Source of the DNA: Sphingobacterium sp. UBA5670
Lineage (GTDB): Bacteria; Bacteroidota; Bacteroidia; Sphingobacteriales; Sphingobacteriaceae
Reading direction: 5' to 3'
Length of the DNA stretch: 64,000 nt
Assembly (NCBI RefSeq): GCF_002420705.1
Contig: NZ_DIIM01000019.1
Span: 1-64,000, forward strand
This document shows positions 25,903 through 35,362 of the stretch, one piece after another. Position numbers and translations under genes: made by a program. Position 1 is the stretch's first letter. Every line of letters starts with the position of its first letter. Under the pieces are notes generated by a model. That model worked only from the letters and a program-made list of their open reading frames with translations, was not told the DNA's origin and ran no database searches.

Positions 25903-27414
25903 ATGATCATTGGATTAGACATTGGGACATCATCTGCGAAAGCTGTTGCATTTGACTACGAAGGTAATATCTTGTCTCAGCATAGTATACCTTATCCCAT
26001 ATTAAACCCGTCGGAAGGCTGGTATGAGCAAGATCCGGAGATTGTTTATGGCGCATGTATTCATGCTATTATGCATGTAATGATTAGCTTAGAGCAATCT
26101 AGTGCTGAGATAACGAAACCCGTATGTATTTCGGTGAGCAGTGCTATGCACGGACTGATCGCTGTTGACTCGGCGGGAAAGCCACTTAGCAATTGCATTA
26201 TATGGGCAGATCGCAGAAGCGAGAATATTGCGGTTGCTTTGGAGGCAAGTGAGGCGGGCAGGCTGCTTTATCAGCAGACGGGTACACCGATACATCCCAT
26301 GTCTTTACTTTGCAAATTAATGTGGCTAAAGTCCAACGATCAAAAATTATTTGCTCAGTCGCACAAGTTTATCGGTATCAAAGAATTTCTTTTTTACCGG
26401 CTGTTTGGCGTTTACATGGTCGATCATTCCATTGCATCTGCAACAGGGCTTTTCGACATACATCACCTAAGATGGTCTGACCAGGCGTTAAGCTTGGCGG
26501 GCATAACTGAAGAGCAACTAGCATCGCCTGTTCCGGTCGATTATATTTTAAATATGCCGAGTCGAGAAATTGCGGCCTTGATGCACATCCCTGAAGATAC
26601 CCCTTTTGTTATAGGTGGTAGCGATGGTTGTTTGGCTAATCTTGGGGTTGGGGCTATACGTCCTGGAGTGGCTTCGGTAACTGTAGGTACCAGTGGAGCT
26701 ATTCGCGTAGCAAGTTCGCAGGCAAATCAAGAAAAAAAACAAAGGCTATTTACATACCTACTGAGACCAAATGAATATATAATTGGTGGTGCGGTTAACA
26801 ATGGTGGTGTATTACGCAACTGGTTTAGAGATAACTTCTTGAGCGAATTTACACAAATGGAAGCAGATGGAGATTCTTCCGTGTCGTTAAATGCTTTGGT
26901 CGACTCCGTCGTTCCCGGGGCAGAGGGCTTGATATTCTTGCCCTATCTAACTGGTGAACGGGCACCGCATTGGAATTCCAATGCAAAAGGCGTTTATTTT
27001 GGAATACAGTTGCATCATGGCAGGGCGCACTTTGCACGTGCCATGATGGAAGGGATGTTATTTGCAATTTACAGTGTAGGACTCGCATTAGAGGAGAACA
27101 CCGGTCCCATTCATACGATCTTTGCAAGCGGGGGCTTAGCGCGTTCATCGTTGTTGGTACAGATGCTTGCAGACATTTTCAATAAACCTGTATTTACCAA
27201 AAATACGGTAGAAAGCTCTGCATGGGGAGCAGCATTGATAGGCTTGGAGGCATTGGGTATACAGGGAGGTGAACCTACTATAAAAAACAAGCAAGTGGAA
27301 GGAAAGCAAGACACTGAGTACTATTATAAACCTAGTGAGGAGAATCACGCTGTATATAGGAAGAACTTCCAGAAATTTGAACACCTATACAATATATTGG
27401 AAGGTGAGTTTTAA
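25903..27414 (+). CDS. gntK: gluconokinase (FGGY family)
   Basis: Sugar kinase of 503 residues that should phosphorylate gluconate to 6-phosphogluconate. FGGY features: N-terminal phosphate loop GLDIGTSSAKAVAFD, VSSAMHGL, WADRRSE, IGGSDGCLANLG, VGTSGAIRV, and the C-terminal FGGY-type signature GLIFLPYLTGERAPHWN with FASGGLARSSLLVQMLADI. FGGY kinases differ in substrate. The gluconate assignment rests on the GntP-family permease 16 bases downstream; xylulose or another polyol is possible but less likely. Confidence 0.85.
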   Translation: MIIGLDIGTSSAKAVAFDYEGNILSQHSIPYPILNPSEGWYEQDPEIVYGACIHAIMHVMISLEQSSAEITKPVCISVSSAMHGLIAVDSAGKPLSNCIIWADRRSENIAVALEASEAGRLLYQQTGTPIHPMSLLCKLMWLKSNDQKLFAQSHKFIGIKEFLFYRLFGVYMVDHSIASATGLFDIHHLRWSDQALSLAGITEEQLASPVPVDYILNMPSREIAALMHIPEDTPFVIGGSDGCLANLGVGAIRPGVASVTVGTSGAIRVASSQANQEKKQRLFTYLLRPNEYIIGGAVNNGGVLRNWFRDNFLSEFTQMEADGDSSVSLNALVDSVVPGAEGLIFLPYLTGERAPHWNSNAKGVYFGIQLHHGRAHFARAMMEGMLFAIYSVGLALEENTGPIHTIFASGGLARSSLLVQMLADIFNKPVFTKNTVESSAWGAALIGLEALGIQGGEPTIKNKQVEGKQDTEYYYKPSEENHAVYRKNFQKFEHLYNILEGEF

Positions 27415-27430
27415 CTAGATATAAATTATT

Positions 27431-28753
27431 ATGCCACTAATCATCGTTATTTTGGGAGTAGCTTTACTACTTCTTTTAGTTACTGTCGTCAGGTTAAACA
27501 CGATCTTTTCATTACTGATAACCTCTGTTGCGGTCGGTTTTGCCATGAATATGAGTGCCGTCGATATCCTTAAATCTGTTGAAACCGGAGTGAGTACCAC
27601 TATGGGCCAGTTGGCACTATTGTTGGCTTTCGGGTCCCTACTGGGGAAATTGATGGCGGAGGGTGGTGCTGCGGAAAAGATTACAACGGTACTAACGGCG
27701 GTATTTGGCAGAAAGAATTTACCTTGGGCAATGGTTCTCACGGGCTTTTTAGTAGGAATTCCCTTATTTTACAATGTCGGTTTTATCGTATTAGTACCAT
27801 TCGTTTTTATGGTATGCGCTTCAAATAAAATGCCCTTGCTTTACGTAGCCATTCCGTTGCTGGCAGCGCTATCTGTGACACACGGTTATTTGCCACCACA
27901 TCCAGGAGCTACGGCCATAGCGCTTACCTATAAAGCGGATATAGGTTTAACAATGGCCTATGGCATTGTTGTGGCAATTCCTGCCATCATTATCGGTGGA
28001 CCGCTCTTTGGCAGGATGCTTAAACGTATTCCGACAAACCCACGGGCCGAGTTTTTTCCTGAACACAATCAAGCAGATCGGAAAGAGCTTCCCGGATTTG
28101 CAATTAGTATATTTACGGGGCTTTTTCCAATAATTTTAATTGCTTTAGGTTCATTTTCACATCTAATATTTCCAGAAGGCTCCTTTTGGCTAAATGCACT
28201 ACGTTTCTTGGGTGACCCGGTAGTGGCTTTAATGATTGCGTCGTTAATAGCGATGTACACAATGGGTATCCGCCAAGGTAAAAGTTTGCGGGAGCAGTCA
28301 GAAAGTGTGGAAGAAGCAATCCGCGGAATAATGATGATCCTTTTTATCATTGCAGCATCAGGCGCCTTTAAGCAAATTTTGGTAGATAGTGGGGTAGCGA
28401 ACTACATCGCTGACCTAACCGCAGACCTGAGCTTGTCGCCTCTTGTACTTGCATGGTTAATAGCCGGTATCATTCGCCTAGTTATCGGTTCGGCTAGTGT
28501 TGCTGGGCTCACGGCAGCGGGCATTATGCTTCCCATTGTGCAGGCAGGAGATGTTACTCCTGAATTAATGGTGCTAGCGACGGGAGCGGGTAGTCTCATG
28601 TTCTCACACGTCAACGATCCGGGGTTTTGGATGTTTAAATCTTATTTTGGAGTGAGTATGAAGGATACGTTTCGCTCATGGACGGTGATGGAAACGCTCG
28701 TTTCTGTTATTGGATTGATCGGTGTCTTGATTTTACATTGGCTCGGTCATTGA
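27431..28753 (+). CDS. gntP: gluconate:proton symporter (GntP family)
   Basis: Inner-membrane permease of 440 residues with about 12-14 hydrophobic helices, typical GntP length. Family-like segments are LLLAFGSLLGKLMAEGGAAEKI, PLFYNVGFIVLVPFVF, HGYLPPHPGATAIA and SLMFSHVNDPGFWMFK. It follows the FGGY kinase by 16 bases, making an uptake-phosphorylation pair that feeds the pentose phosphate pathway. No gluconate repressor gene is adjacent. Confidence 0.9.
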   Translation: MPLIIVILGVALLLLLVTVVRLNTIFSLLITSVAVGFAMNMSAVDILKSVETGVSTTMGQLALLLAFGSLLGKLMAEGGAAEKITTVLTAVFGRKNLPWAMVLTGFLVGIPLFYNVGFIVLVPFVFMVCASNKMPLLYVAIPLLAALSVTHGYLPPHPGATAIALTYKADIGLTMAYGIVVAIPAIIIGGPLFGRMLKRIPTNPRAEFFPEHNQADRKELPGFAISIFTGLFPIILIALGSFSHLIFPEGSFWLNALRFLGDPVVALMIASLIAMYTMGIRQGKSLREQSESVEEAIRGIMMILFIIAASGAFKQILVDSGVANYIADLTADLSLSPLVLAWLIAGIIRLVIGSASVAGLTAAGIMLPIVQAGDVTPELMVLATGAGSLMFSHVNDPGFWMFKSYFGVSMKDTFRSWTVMETLVSVIGLIGVLILHWLGH

Positions 28754-28944
28754 CAGCGAATGGGAAAGCTTCCTATTGCCATACAGCTTTAGTTAGAATC
28801 TGGCCTTTGTTGCTTGATAGTCGCTTCCGAAAGATTTGAAGTTCTTGTGGGAACGCGCACTGTTACTGTAGCTCCATAAAATGATTAGATGAAGTAATCG
28901 CAAGGATATACATGAATAGTTCAAACGAATATTGAATTATACAG

Positions 28945-28977
28945 GCCCATAATCGGTTGATTATGGGCTTTTTTTTG
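28945..28977 (+). terminator. intrinsic terminator after gluconate operon
   Basis: Perfect 10-bp stem (28945-28954 with 28959-28968, GCCCATAATC/GATTATGGGC), 4-base loop and eight T residues. It lies 190 bases past the permease stop; no gene was found in between. Confidence 0.85.
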
Positions 28978-29047
28978 ACGGAAACCTTTGTTTGATTTTT
29001 TTTTCTTAATATCGTGACAATGAACCAAATTTTGCTGTTGTAAAACT

Positions 29048-30532
29048 ATGCGAAGCTTACATCGATTTTATATCTTTTTCTTAGTCTGGTTGGGAAGCTG
29101 CTTAACAGGGCTATCGTCTTTTGGACAATCTATTGCTTATACAGCAGACAATTTGCCCAGTCCAAAAATAAAGGGACAGGATCACTTTGTGTCCAATCCC
29201 GATGGGATTCTATCTTCGGGTACAGTGGCCGAATTAGATGGCTTATCGACGCAGATTGAGGCTGCTACAAAAGGTGAGTTTGCGATCGTTGTTGTGAATG
29301 ATTATGTTGGCGACAGTGATTTCGAGTTTGCCTTAAAATTATTCAATACCTGGGGTATCGGTAAGAAGGAAAGTAACAATGGGCTTTTGTTGTTTATTGC
29401 TAAAGACCGACATGAATACCGTTTTATTACAGGATATGGTATGGAAAGTATTTTGCCCGATGCCTATCTTAAACGTATTGGAGAGAAGTATCTCGTACCC
29501 AACTTTCGAAATGAAGATTACGACCGTGGTGTTACGGAGGCAGCAGAATTTATTAAGACAATACTTACCTCACCGGATAGTAAGGCTGAACTGGAGCGTT
29601 TAATGCCGGAAGCGACACCGGTCTGGAGTTTTAAAAGTCCTATCCTGCGAAATTCACTGTTGGTTTTAGGTTTATTTGCGATCTGTTATATCTGGTTGGG
29701 TGAGGTGACGAGAGCGATCAAAGGAAAGTTGACGAAAAAGAGTAAATATTTTCCGCCTTTGGTAAGCGGATGTGGCTGTATGGGGTTATTAATGTTTATC
29801 AGTGTGTTTATCTGTGCCTTTGCCTTAAATAATTTTGAGGTGGTTTATCAGTGGAAAAATTTACCCTATTTTATATTTGTATTTGGTAGCATCACTTTGG
29901 CGATGAAATATAATGCAAGCCGTACGCAGATTGTTAACTCGTATCGCGATGAGGAGAATATCCAGCAGGCCTTGCGTAAATTTCGTGTCTGGGGACTTGT
30001 ACCTCTATTGCTTAGTCCATTGGCATTATTTGATCTTATTGGATTAAATAAACGGATTCGAAAAAATGAACTGCGGTTGGCTCCGCCTGATAGTTCAGGA
30101 CGTTGGTTACGCATGAATAAGGATGAAGTGTCTACCCGAGAAAGTGCATACCTGGATAAGGGGCAGCTTTTGGAGGAGAAACTCGGTAGCCGCTCATACG
30201 AAATTTGGATTGATCAGGCTAACCAAGAAACGAAGCTGGTTCCCTGGGATGAGAATGTCGGTTTCAGTGATTGTCCGGTATGTCATTATAGAACTTTTGA
30301 GACTGGGCGTACCAAGACGATTCGTGCAGCAACTTATAGTTCACAAGGGCTAGAAGAACGTTTTGACCTGTGTAAGAATTGTGGGCACCGTGTATCCCAT
30401 GGGGAGCATTCAATTCCTGTTAAGGTGCGGTCAACATCAAGCAGTTCTGGCGGTGGATCTAGTAGTAGCGGTGGTGGTGGTAGTTTTGGTGGCGGATCCT
30501 CCGGCGGTGGTGGTGCTGGCGGAAGATGGTAA
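29048..30532 (+). CDS. TPM-domain protein with zinc ribbon and glycine-rich tail
   Basis: Secreted/membrane protein of 494 residues. A signal peptide ends near SFGQ. A TPM (DUF477) domain spans about 40-185 (FVSNPDGILSSGTVAELDGL, IVVVNDYVGDSDFEFALKLFNTWGIGKKESNNGLLLFIAKD). Two to three membrane helices lie at about 200-300. Near residues 410-455 two CxxC pairs (CPVC, CKNC) look like a zinc ribbon. The C-terminus is a run of Gly and Ser ending GGRW, common in this family. TPM domains have been linked to phosphatase activity and to membrane-protein or photosystem repair; the role here is unknown. Confidence 0.8.
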   Translation: MRSLHRFYIFFLVWLGSCLTGLSSFGQSIAYTADNLPSPKIKGQDHFVSNPDGILSSGTVAELDGLSTQIEAATKGEFAIVVVNDYVGDSDFEFALKLFNTWGIGKKESNNGLLLFIAKDRHEYRFITGYGMESILPDAYLKRIGEKYLVPNFRNEDYDRGVTEAAEFIKTILTSPDSKAELERLMPEATPVWSFKSPILRNSLLVLGLFAICYIWLGEVTRAIKGKLTKKSKYFPPLVSGCGCMGLLMFISVFICAFALNNFEVVYQWKNLPYFIFVFGSITLAMKYNASRTQIVNSYRDEENIQQALRKFRVWGLVPLLLSPLALFDLIGLNKRIRKNELRLAPPDSSGRWLRMNKDEVSTRESAYLDKGQLLEEKLGSRSYEIWIDQANQETKLVPWDENVGFSDCPVCHYRTFETGRTKTIRAATYSSQGLEERFDLCKNCGHRVSHGEHSIPVKVRSTSSSSGGGSSSSGGGGSFGGGSSGGGGAGGRW

Positions 30533-30696
30533 TCTTTAATTTAGGACAAAAAAAAAGGTTTCCAAACGGGGAGAATGAAAACCTTAAATAACCAATTATA
30601 AACCTAAATTATGATGACACAAATATAGTGTATTTATTACACTATGCAAATTTTTTTATAAAAAAAATTAAAAAAGAGAGCAATAGCTCGTATAAT
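30533..30696 (+). other. A-rich leader of the lipid operon
   Basis: Contains a 7-bp inverted repeat (AAGGTTT near 30555, AAACCTT near 30579) and a long A/T-rich stretch. The open frame running in at 30628 is rejected as a start for the next gene because its 23 extra codons are mostly AAA/ATA-type and lack similarity to the family. Confidence 0.4.
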
Positions 30697-31299
30697 ATGA
30701 TTTCTGTTTATAAATTAAAACCAAAATTCCAGCAGTTGCTGATGCCAATCTTGAACTTTTTGCATCGAAAAAAGGTGACTGCAAATCAAATTACGATCGG
30801 GTCGATCGCACTGTCTATGATTATAGCACTGCTGTTCTGGTATGCCGATCGTTTCCCTATTTTCTTTTTGGCGCTGCCAGTCGGATTATTGCTACGAATG
30901 GCATTGAATGCATTGGACGGCATGATGGCACGCCTTTTTAATCAGACCAGCAAGAGGGGAGAAGTCTTGAATGAAGTCGGAGATATTGTTTCAGATGTTA
31001 TGCTGTTCTTTCCTTTACTGAAGTTTCATTCGGAGAGTTTATATCTGGTCGTAGGTTTTATCGTATGGAGTGTTGTGAATGAATTTTGTGGATTGATCGG
31101 AAAAGTAATTGCCAATGATCGTCGTTACGATGGGCCGATGGGTAAAAGTGATCGTGCTTTGCTGTTGGGCGTATATGGAATTTTAGCATTATTGCATATT
31201 TCAATCGTTGCTTTTTCAGGTTATATTTTTGGTGTTTTGTGTTTACTGTTGCTTTTGAGTTCGGTAACTCGATTGAGGAAGGCTTTGGCGCATGGCTGA
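30697..31299 (+). CDS. YnbA-like CDP-alcohol phosphatidyltransferase
   Basis: Integral membrane enzyme of 200 residues expected to transfer a phosphatidyl (or CDP-activated) group onto an alcohol. The CDP-alcohol motif is present but altered: N71-x2-D74-G75-x2-A78-R79-x8-G88-x3-N92-x3-D96, so two of the four usual metal-binding Asp residues are Asn. From memory, E. coli YnbA has the same two substitutions (NALDGM..., GAILNETGD), and the rest of the sequence is alike (YKLKP.FQ.LL at the N-terminus, GKSDRALL later). It overlaps the cytidylyltransferase gene by 8 bases. The alcohol acceptor is unknown. Confidence 0.85.
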   Translation: MISVYKLKPKFQQLLMPILNFLHRKKVTANQITIGSIALSMIIALLFWYADRFPIFFLALPVGLLLRMALNALDGMMARLFNQTSKRGEVLNEVGDIVSDVMLFFPLLKFHSESLYLVVGFIVWSVVNEFCGLIGKVIANDRRYDGPMGKSDRALLLGVYGILALLHISIVAFSGYIFGVLCLLLLLSSVTRLRKALAHG

Positions 31300-32116
31300 T
31301 GCTAACGGCAAGTTCGCAGATGTTCCTGTGCGTGTTAGAAGCTGGGGCTATATTGTTTTGGTATTGGCAGTTGCCTTCGTTCCATCACTATTATCTCCGC
31401 TATTCGTTGCCTGGATAACCTACCAAGGGATGCGCGAATTTGCTCATCTATTTACTCCCGAATTCAAGTTGAGTCCCTTTGTGTTTCTTTTCATGGCATT
31501 ATTGCAAGCTTTGCTCCTGTACTTTTGCTCCTATCGGGAATATCTCCTGTTGGCTAGCTTCTTATGTCTGGGGCTAATTTTGTTTTTCAGATTCGGTTTA
31601 AAGGCTAAGAGTGGAGCGCTATTTGGGATGGTTTTTGGAGCAGTGGCTTGTCTGCTAGGATTTAGTCATTTAGCATTTATTCGCGCGATAAAAATGGATA
31701 ACGATGTCCTTCTCGGCTTAAAACTTATTGGATATATTGTTGTTTTAACAGAACTGAATGACGTATTTCAATATCTAATGGGTAAGTTTTTCGGACGAAG
31801 AAAAATTGTACCGCGGATTAGTCCAAACAAAACAATCGCGGGATGTATCGGTGGGATCAGCTTAACGATTATACTGAGTAATTTATTGGGGTATTTTCTA
31901 TTACCTTTTCAGAATTTTCTATACTTTTCATTGTTCGGCTTGCTGTTTGGTATTTTGGGATTTTGGGGAGATGTCCTCTTTTCTTATTTGAAGCGTAAAG
32001 CTAGTGTGAAGGATACAGGCACGCTGATTCCAGGCCATGGCGGACTTTTGGACCGTATCGATAGCCTGATTTTTAACGCTCCTGTATTTTATGCTTTGAT
32101 CATGGCAGTGTTGTGA
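31292..32116 (+). CDS. CdsA-like phosphatidate cytidylyltransferase (YnbB-like)
   Basis: Membrane enzyme of 274 residues with about seven or eight helices. It carries the CdsA signature near the C-terminus: SYLKRKASVKDTGTLIPGHG followed by GLLDRID (about 232-258). It should make CDP-activated lipid from phosphatidate and CTP, the donor for the preceding CDP-alcohol transferase. It is likely a second, pathway-specific CdsA in the cell, as YnbB is in E. coli. The housekeeping cdsA is not in the window. Confidence 0.88.
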   Translation: MADANGKFADVPVRVRSWGYIVLVLAVAFVPSLLSPLFVAWITYQGMREFAHLFTPEFKLSPFVFLFMALLQALLLYFCSYREYLLLASFLCLGLILFFRFGLKAKSGALFGMVFGAVACLLGFSHLAFIRAIKMDNDVLLGLKLIGYIVVLTELNDVFQYLMGKFFGRRKIVPRISPNKTIAGCIGGISLTIILSNLLGYFLLPFQNFLYFSLFGLLFGILGFWGDVLFSYLKRKASVKDTGTLIPGHGGLLDRIDSLIFNAPVFYALIMAVL

Positions 32117-32176
32117 AATTGAATGTGGAAATGGAAACATTTGACTTGCATTAAGAAAATCTAACATCTTATTATC

Positions 32177-33208
32177 ATGGAGTATCAACGAGCTTTATTA
32201 TTTTCGGGAGGAGGGACACGGTTTGCTCTATATATGGGTATGTATGCTGCCTTGAGCGAATTGGATTTAAAACCGGATCTGCTTATTGCAAGCTGCGGAG
32301 GTTCAATGGCCGTAGCTATAATACAAGCTTTTCGTACCGATGCAGCTCGAAAATCCTACGTGCAGTCCGAAGAATTTTATCGATTTTTCCTTCATCATCG
32401 TCTTACCGAACAGCGCTACCTCAGGAAAATGGGCTTATATGTTTTGAAAAAGCAACTGAACAAAAAAGCAGCGCCCTATCTTGAAGATGTTTTTAGTCGC
32501 TATTTGGTGGAGATGGATCAAGACCTCTCGCCTTTATTGCCTGCATTGGATAGACCTTTTTCAGCCGAGGTACCTTCACTCATTATCGGATCCAAAATAC
32601 TATTTGATCCGGCTGAGGTTGGGAAGAAACGGGGTGATAGAAAACTCTATCAGAAGATTCTGTTAGGAACATCAGATGTATTGGCGAAAGTACCGATTCA
32701 GGAGATCTTCATTGAAGATAATAATTATATGAACAGTGCTGTAGCACAAACAGTTGGGCTGTATTCAGAATTTTCCATGCTGCAAGCCGTCCGTATTTCG
32801 ATGTCTGATATGTTTTATGTTAAACCAGTATCTATAAATAAAACTTTTTATGCAGGTGGAGCGATCGACCTTCTGCCCATGGAACTAGCCTATGTAATGG
32901 CTGAAGAGATTATATGTGAACGTAAACAGATGTACAAGGCACAAGAAGAAGCGTTGGTTCGAGCGGTGTTAGGTTTTAGCGGGAATACACGTTTGACTGA
33001 TCTTTTACAGCGATACCCTGAAGTACATCGCATTGACACAAGGGATGCCGCACAGCAATTGTCTGGGCGCTATTGTAAAAAGGAAATCAATTGGCGTAAA
33101 TTTGAAATTGCTTTGACTTTACCTGCAGATTTGCAGGAATTTGCCGATGCAATGGAAGCACAATGGAGCTATGGTTATCAGGTGACTTTAAATTCGTTTA
33201 AGAAATAA
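32177..33208 (+). CDS. patatin-like phospholipase with altered active site
   Basis: 343 residues beginning with a patatin-like fold: oxyanion loop SGGGTRF (10-16) and nucleophile elbow ASCGGSMA with Ser43. The elbow reads G-G-S-M-A instead of GxSxG. The usual catalytic Asp of the DG[GA] motif appears as YAGGAIDLLP (Ala226 where Asp is expected; Asp231 is near). It may therefore be a lipid-binding or altered hydrolase rather than a standard lipase. It is encoded inside the lipid operon, 60 bases after the CdsA-like gene and 4 before the SDR gene. I read it as an acyl hydrolase family member of uncertain activity. Confidence 0.75.
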   Translation: MEYQRALLFSGGGTRFALYMGMYAALSELDLKPDLLIASCGGSMAVAIIQAFRTDAARKSYVQSEEFYRFFLHHRLTEQRYLRKMGLYVLKKQLNKKAAPYLEDVFSRYLVEMDQDLSPLLPALDRPFSAEVPSLIIGSKILFDPAEVGKKRGDRKLYQKILLGTSDVLAKVPIQEIFIEDNNYMNSAVAQTVGLYSEFSMLQAVRISMSDMFYVKPVSINKTFYAGGAIDLLPMELAYVMAEEIICERKQMYKAQEEALVRAVLGFSGNTRLTDLLQRYPEVHRIDTRDAAQQLSGRYCKKEINWRKFEIALTLPADLQEFADAMEAQWSYGYQVTLNSFKK

Positions 33209-33212
33209 TTGG

Positions 33213-33968
33213 ATGAAAGTATTTATTGCCGGTGGTACAAGTGGTATAGGGCTAGCTTTAGCCGAACGTTATCTTCAACAGGGGGCATCGGTGGCCGTGT
33301 GCGGTCGGGACTTGACAAAAATGGAGGAAATTCCATTTGTCGATCAACTTAGGTGTTTTGAAGTGGATGTATGTCGGTTAGACGATTTACAGGATGCGGT
33401 CAGTTCCTTTCGTACGGATGGGCCTCTATCGCTTTTTATCAATTGTACGGGAAGCTATGCGGATGATGTCGCACGGCAGATCAGCTATCATGAGGCCTTG
33501 GCCATGTTACAGGTCAACATGATGGGAACATTAAATTGTTTTGAAGTGGCGAGAGCAGCTATGGAAGGGCAGTCAGAAGGGCAAATTGTTGTTGTTGCGT
33601 CTGTATCGGGAACTTTACATTTCCCCAATTCGAGTCTATATAGTAAAACCAAGCGTGCGGCTATCCAGATCGCTGATGCTTACCGAAGGGCACTACTCCC
33701 TTTTGGTATTGTGGTTACCGTCATCGCGCCCGGCTATGTCGATACAGAAAAGCTGCGGGAAATCAATCGGCAAGATCTGTCCAAGAAACCATTTTTGATC
33801 AGTGTAGATGATGCGGCGAAAAGCATAATAATTGCTATCCAACAAAAGAAAAAGCTTGTGATTTTTCCAAAGCGGATGAAATGGTTGATGGCTTGCCTGG
33901 GTATACTTCCAAACGTCTTATTGAATAAAATTATGTCTAGGAAAGCCAAATGGATGAAAAACGACTGA
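33213..33968 (+). CDS. short-chain dehydrogenase/reductase
   Basis: Classical SDR of 251 residues: NAD(P) site GGTSGIGLA (8-16), FINCTGSY (the NAG-like segment), VVVASVSG with the catalytic Ser region, and active-site YSKTK (YxxxK). The final third contains hydrophobic and basic segments (KKLVIFPKRMKWLMACLGILPNVLLNKI) resembling SDRs that sit at the membrane and reduce ketosphinganine or acyl chains. It overlaps the next gene by 19 bases, so it is translationally coupled with the phosphatase. Substrate unknown; a lipid carbonyl is a sensible guess from context. Confidence 0.85.
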   Translation: MKVFIAGGTSGIGLALAERYLQQGASVAVCGRDLTKMEEIPFVDQLRCFEVDVCRLDDLQDAVSSFRTDGPLSLFINCTGSYADDVARQISYHEALAMLQVNMMGTLNCFEVARAAMEGQSEGQIVVVASVSGTLHFPNSSLYSKTKRAAIQIADAYRRALLPFGIVVTVIAPGYVDTEKLREINRQDLSKKPFLISVDDAAKSIIIAIQQKKKLVIFPKRMKWLMACLGILPNVLLNKIMSRKAKWMKND

Positions 33969-35362
33969 AAGGGATCAGGCAACAATTGCTTGCTTCTCTC
34001 TATTGTATGCTGCTTTTCCAATTGGGTTATGCTACGGCGGCTATTTATGCTTCAAGGTTAGCTTTTGTACCTGCATTTACGTTCAGTTTTGAACGCTGTA
34101 TTCCATTTATCCCTTGGATGATTGTTCCATACATGAGCAGTGGATTGTTTTTTGCCCTTGTTCCCTTCCTTTGTCGAAGCCGCGCGGAGCTTTGGGGATA
34201 TGCGCAGCGGTTTAGCTTTATCACTGTGGTTTCGATCTGCTGTTTTTTTATATTTCCACTGCGGTTTTCCTTTGATAGGCCAACAGTGGAAAATCCTGCT
34301 TTGGGACTCTTCTTTACTTTTTTAGAAAAGTATGATTCGCCCTTTAACCAGGCCCCTTCTCTTCACGTTGCCTATGCTTGTCTCTTTTGGTCCGTGATCG
34401 GTAAGCAACTTAAGGGCTGGATAAAATGGGTCTTAGGAATTTGGCTAGTATTGATGGGACTCGCTACCCTCACAGTCTATCAGCATCATCTGATCGATGT
34501 GATTACTGCGTTGATTTTAGTTCATGTGGGATTTATCCTTTTCCCATCACCTTTCAATCCATTTCAGGGGAACGCATTAGCATCAGGGGACCAACATCAA
34601 GATGTGTTGAGCACGATTGAGGCGAGAGCCCGTTTTAAGTGGGAAGTTAATCGAAGGAACGGAGGAATCGGTCATGTTTACTTTATTGCTGGCTGGGTTG
34701 TTCTGTTGCTGAGTTTTTGGAGTCGAGGGCATTTGTTTGGTTGGCATCTCTTGGTTTGGATATCCTTCGTATGTTTTGCTGTGGGGAGAAGTTATTTTAT
34801 CAACAACCCAAACTTTCTGAAAAACGAAAATGGACGTATTCCTGGGTTTAAAAAGGTATTTTATGCCCCTTACCAAGTTGCTTACTGGTTGATCTGGCGT
34901 TATGTGAGGCAAAAAAATAATCCACCCTTCATGGAGGTTCTGCCAAGTTGTTATGTGGGGCCAAGGGCAAGTAAAGCAGACCTAAAAGCCTTTGGTTCGG
35001 ATCAAAGGCTAATCGTTTTTGATTTAGCTGCGGAATTGGAGGAAGTTGCCGCGTTGCAGAAAAGGGCAAGTTATTGTTCATTCCCCTTGCTGGATATAGC
35101 TGCGATAAGGGGCGAGGATGCGGAGCGGATATTGGCGGCTCTTGTTGCCAATTATCAGCAATTACAAAAAGATGAAAAGATGATGATACACTGTACGATG
35201 GGCTATAGTCGGAGCATGGTTTTTGCTATTCTGTTGTCGCAAAAAATATTATCTTTAAATTTAAAGGATGCTATAAATCGGGTTAAGTCTAAGAACAAGC
35301 ATCTGGTGCTGCATAAACATAGTTTATTGTTAATGAAAGTACTGGCTGGGGAAGATAAATAG
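33950..35362 (+). CDS. PAP2-like/dual-specificity phosphatase fusion (YnbD-like)
   Basis: 470 residues in two parts. Residues 1-300 are polytopic with a PAP2-type phosphatase/phosphotransferase core: SLHVAYACLFW and YQHHLIDVITAL hold the two catalytic His segments, as in inositol-phosphorylceramide synthases. The C-terminal 150 residues are a cytoplasmic dual-specificity protein phosphatase with the Cx5R loop HCTMGYSRS (Cys415, Arg421). The same two-domain layout is found in E. coli YnbD. Probable role: removing a phosphate from, or exchanging the head group of, the lipid made by the operon. The tyrosine-phosphatase part may act on a phosphoalcohol such as an inositol phosphate (inference). 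Confidence 0.85.
   Translation: MDEKRLKGIRQQLLASLYCMLLFQLGYATAAIYASRLAFVPAFTFSFERCIPFIPWMIVPYMSSGLFFALVPFLCRSRAELWGYAQRFSFITVVSICCFFIFPLRFSFDRPTVENPALGLFFTFLEKYDSPFNQAPSLHVAYACLFWSVIGKQLKGWIKWVLGIWLVLMGLATLTVYQHHLIDVITALILVHVGFILFPSPFNPFQGNALASGDQHQDVLSTIEARARFKWEVNRRNGGIGHVYFIAGWVVLLLSFWSRGHLFGWHLLVWISFVCFAVGRSYFINNPNFLKNENGRIPGFKKVFYAPYQVAYWLIWRYVRQKNNPPFMEVLPSCYVGPRASKADLKAFGSDQRLIVFDLAAELEEVAALQKRASYCSFPLLDIAAIRGEDAERILAALVANYQQLQKDEKMMIHCTMGYSRSMVFAILLSQKILSLNLKDAINRVKSKNKHLVLHKHSLLLMKVLAGEDK

Noticed and set aside
28754..28944. Hidden gene between the gluconate permease and its terminator
   Set aside because: No frame longer than about 30 codons with a plausible start; sequence looks like an untranslated tail.
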